Assembly (NCBI GenBank): GCA_036898165.1 | Contig: CM072528.1 | Span: forward strand, 868,001 to 932,000 | DNA: 64,000 nucleotides | DNA from: Silybum marianum | Lineage: Eukaryota; Streptophyta; Magnoliopsida; Asterales; Asteraceae | Direction: 5' to 3' | Shown: one piece after another, positions 62,728 through 64,000 of the stretch | Layout: each line of letters begins with the position of its first letter | How positions within the stretch are numbered: position 1 is the stretch's first letter | Notes under the pieces: model-generated | Told to the model about the DNA's origin: nothing | The model's input: only the letters and a program-made list of their open reading frames with translations | Database searches by the model: none | Translations under genes and position numbers: made by a program

Positions 62728-63048
62728 ATGGCTTCCACCGGTTATATTTACATTTTCGTACTTGCACTATTGTCCATTACAAGCAACGAGATGTGTTATG
62801 CTTCTCGCAGTTTGTTGCAAGCAGCTCCAACACTCCCACAACCACAAATGCCCCCGATCCCCACACTCCCACAACCACAGATGCCCCCCATCCCCACACT
62901 CCCACAACCACAAATGCCCACCATGCCCACACTCCCTAATATGCCCAAATTTTCCTTACCTCCGTTGCCTTCTATGCCTACCATCCCAAATCTTCCAACA
63001 ACTTTTCCCAAAATTCCTTTCTTCGCTCCACCACCTTCCAAAAAGTAG
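62728..63048 (+). CDS. Small secreted proline-rich protein 4 (PELPK-like)
   Basis: 106 residues, the shortest copy. Signal peptide MASTGYIYIFVLALLSITSN ending near CYA, then SRSLLQAAPT. Three PQPQMPPIPTL / PQPQMPTMPTL units, fewer and more alike than in the other genes, then NMPKFSLPPLPSMPTIP and the tail TTFPKIPFFAPPPSKK. The substitutions at conserved places (SRSLL, PKFSL, TTFPK) make it the most diverged paralogue, in keeping with its diverged upstream block. Confidence 0.8.
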   Translation: MASTGYIYIFVLALLSITSNEMCYASRSLLQAAPTLPQPQMPPIPTLPQPQMPPIPTLPQPQMPTMPTLPNMPKFSLPPLPSMPTIPNLPTTFPKIPFFAPPPSKK

Positions 63049-63581
63049 ATGATGGAGTATGGACAAATGTGTATGCGTTGATGCTAGACTAGAGGAGAAG
63101 TTAGTAGCTTTGATTCATCTAGCTGTCAAAAGGGTCCTTGATTTTATTGTTTTTACATTTACTTTTAATTTATTCCACATATAGTATAGGTTACATGAGT
63201 GATGAGTGTTTTTTTATGTATTATTTTTAATTTGTATACTCCTCATGTGGTTTGATATGCTTTATTGTAATATGTTGTTAGTTTAAAGGTGAAAATTTTC
63301 ATTACTTCCTTTCTTTCATACTACTGAGTATGTGGAGTGTTAAAAATGGAATCTGCATGTGTCCAAGCCGCTTTTTTACATAGATTAGGATCCATCTAGC
63401 ACTTCAATCACAATTAACTTAAGAACTATAAAGAAGCTAAAAAAACCATTGAAACCATATCAAGATCATGTTGCACAAAAGTTTCAGGAGTTTGTGAACG
63501 TACCTCTCATGAAGTATATACAGAATCTCTGTTTCTGATTCTGGAAGAAAGAAGAATTTAATTATACTATACAAGTATAGA
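63049..63581. other. 3' flank of gene 4 and duplicated intergenic DNA
   Basis: AACCATATCAAGATCATGTTGC and CCTCTCATGAAGTATATACAG (63452-63522) are the fourth copy of the intergenic unit seen after genes 1-3. No gene. Confidence 0.5.
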
Positions 63582-63748
63582 GGGAGGTTCAGGAGAAAAC
63601 ACCCCAAAAAAATGAAAAACTGAGGAACACTGTGGTAACCGTTCATTTGGACGGTATGCACATGTGCATACCGTCCAAATGAACTGTTACCAGGGTTTTC
63701 CTCAGTTTTTTTCATTTTTTTTGCGGTTTTCCCCTAAACCTGACCCTA
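63582..63748. mobile_element. Family E palindromic MITE, nearly perfect hairpin
   Basis: GGGAGGTTCAGGAGAAAACA then AAAATGAAAAACTGAGGAAC and GGTAACCGTTCATTTGG on the left; their inverses on the right, ending TTTTCCCCTAAACCTGACCC. The central 44 bp (63641-63684) are a perfect palindrome around GCACATGTGC. Flanks are ACAAGTATA and CTATAAGTATA. Confidence 0.8.
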
Positions 63749-64000
63749 TAAGTATATATCTATCTAAAATATATAAATAAATCATATCAAAATAGACCAT
63801 TTATTACAAGGTCAATCTTCCTGGATTATAATGTATGCAGATCTTTCCTCTGCTTAATGGGGTAGAGAGGTTGTTACTATAAAGATCCTTTTGGAATACA
63901 AATCACTTGTCCTTAATTTCATGTCCCTTCCCTGTCCCATCAATCAACTCTTAACACATCACCACTTAATCTAATATACATTTATTTATTTTATCCTTCT
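63749..64000. other. Window end, gene-free
   Basis: TTTATTACAAGGTCAATCTTCCTGGATTATAA resembles duplicated intergenic words near 54840 (AAGCTAATCTTTCTGGATTA), so the repeated unit may continue beyond the window. No gene start is seen here. Confidence 0.4.

Overview
This window is nuclear DNA of a flowering plant. The genes have GT-AG introns, plant TATA boxes and plant-specific families, and they sit in AT-rich DNA packed with short inverted-repeat transposons. A eudicot, probably Asteraceae, is my best guess. It rests mainly on the large repeat-borne ORF at 44058-46661, which resembles proteins I recall as very abundant in daisy-family genomes; that resemblance is from memory, not a search.

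I can support seven host genes. (1) A five-exon PAT1-type mRNA-decay factor gene on the plus strand (28479-36256, 857 residues after joining exons). (2) A small seed-maturation (LEA-like) gene on the minus strand (41192-41488), with a strong ABA-response-element match 118 bp upstream. (3) A two-exon gene for the 25-residue ribosomal protein eL41 on the minus strand (50975-51796), too short for ordinary ORF calling. (4-7) Four tandem, same-strand genes for small secreted proline-rich proteins (55646, 58241, 60440 and 62728). Each has a TATA box about 100 bp before its start codon and a shared sequence block about 310-370 bp upstream. A possible orphan first exon lies at 54224-54389.

Most of the rest is transposon DNA. 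I recognise 3-bp TTA/TAA-flanked (Tourist/Harbinger-like) MITEs in several families, a CACTA-type MITE, a Stowaway-like MITE, GAGCATCTCCAACA-ended MITEs, a solo LTR, Helitron-like ends and SINE-like repeats. Several unrelated palindrome families all sit in (TA)n microsatellites, like the rice Micron elements. Many copies are nested, so their order of arrival can be read. The most unusual items are a 3.7-kb terminal-inverted-repeat element carrying the 867-codon non-transposase ORF (43760-47475), and a large palindrome split by a 2.2-kb element that looks like the long relative of the local 300-bp MITEs (18693-21410).

Layout: 1-28200, repeats without a convincing gene; 28200-36850, PAT1 gene with transposon-filled introns 3 and 4; 37000-41190, MITEs and tandem repeats; 41190-41620, LEA-like gene; 43760-47475, cargo-bearing element; 50700-51990, eL41 gene; 53230-54400, MITE, Helitron and orphan exon; 55290-63050, proline-rich gene array. 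The genes do not form one pathway. The only functional cluster is the proline-rich family.
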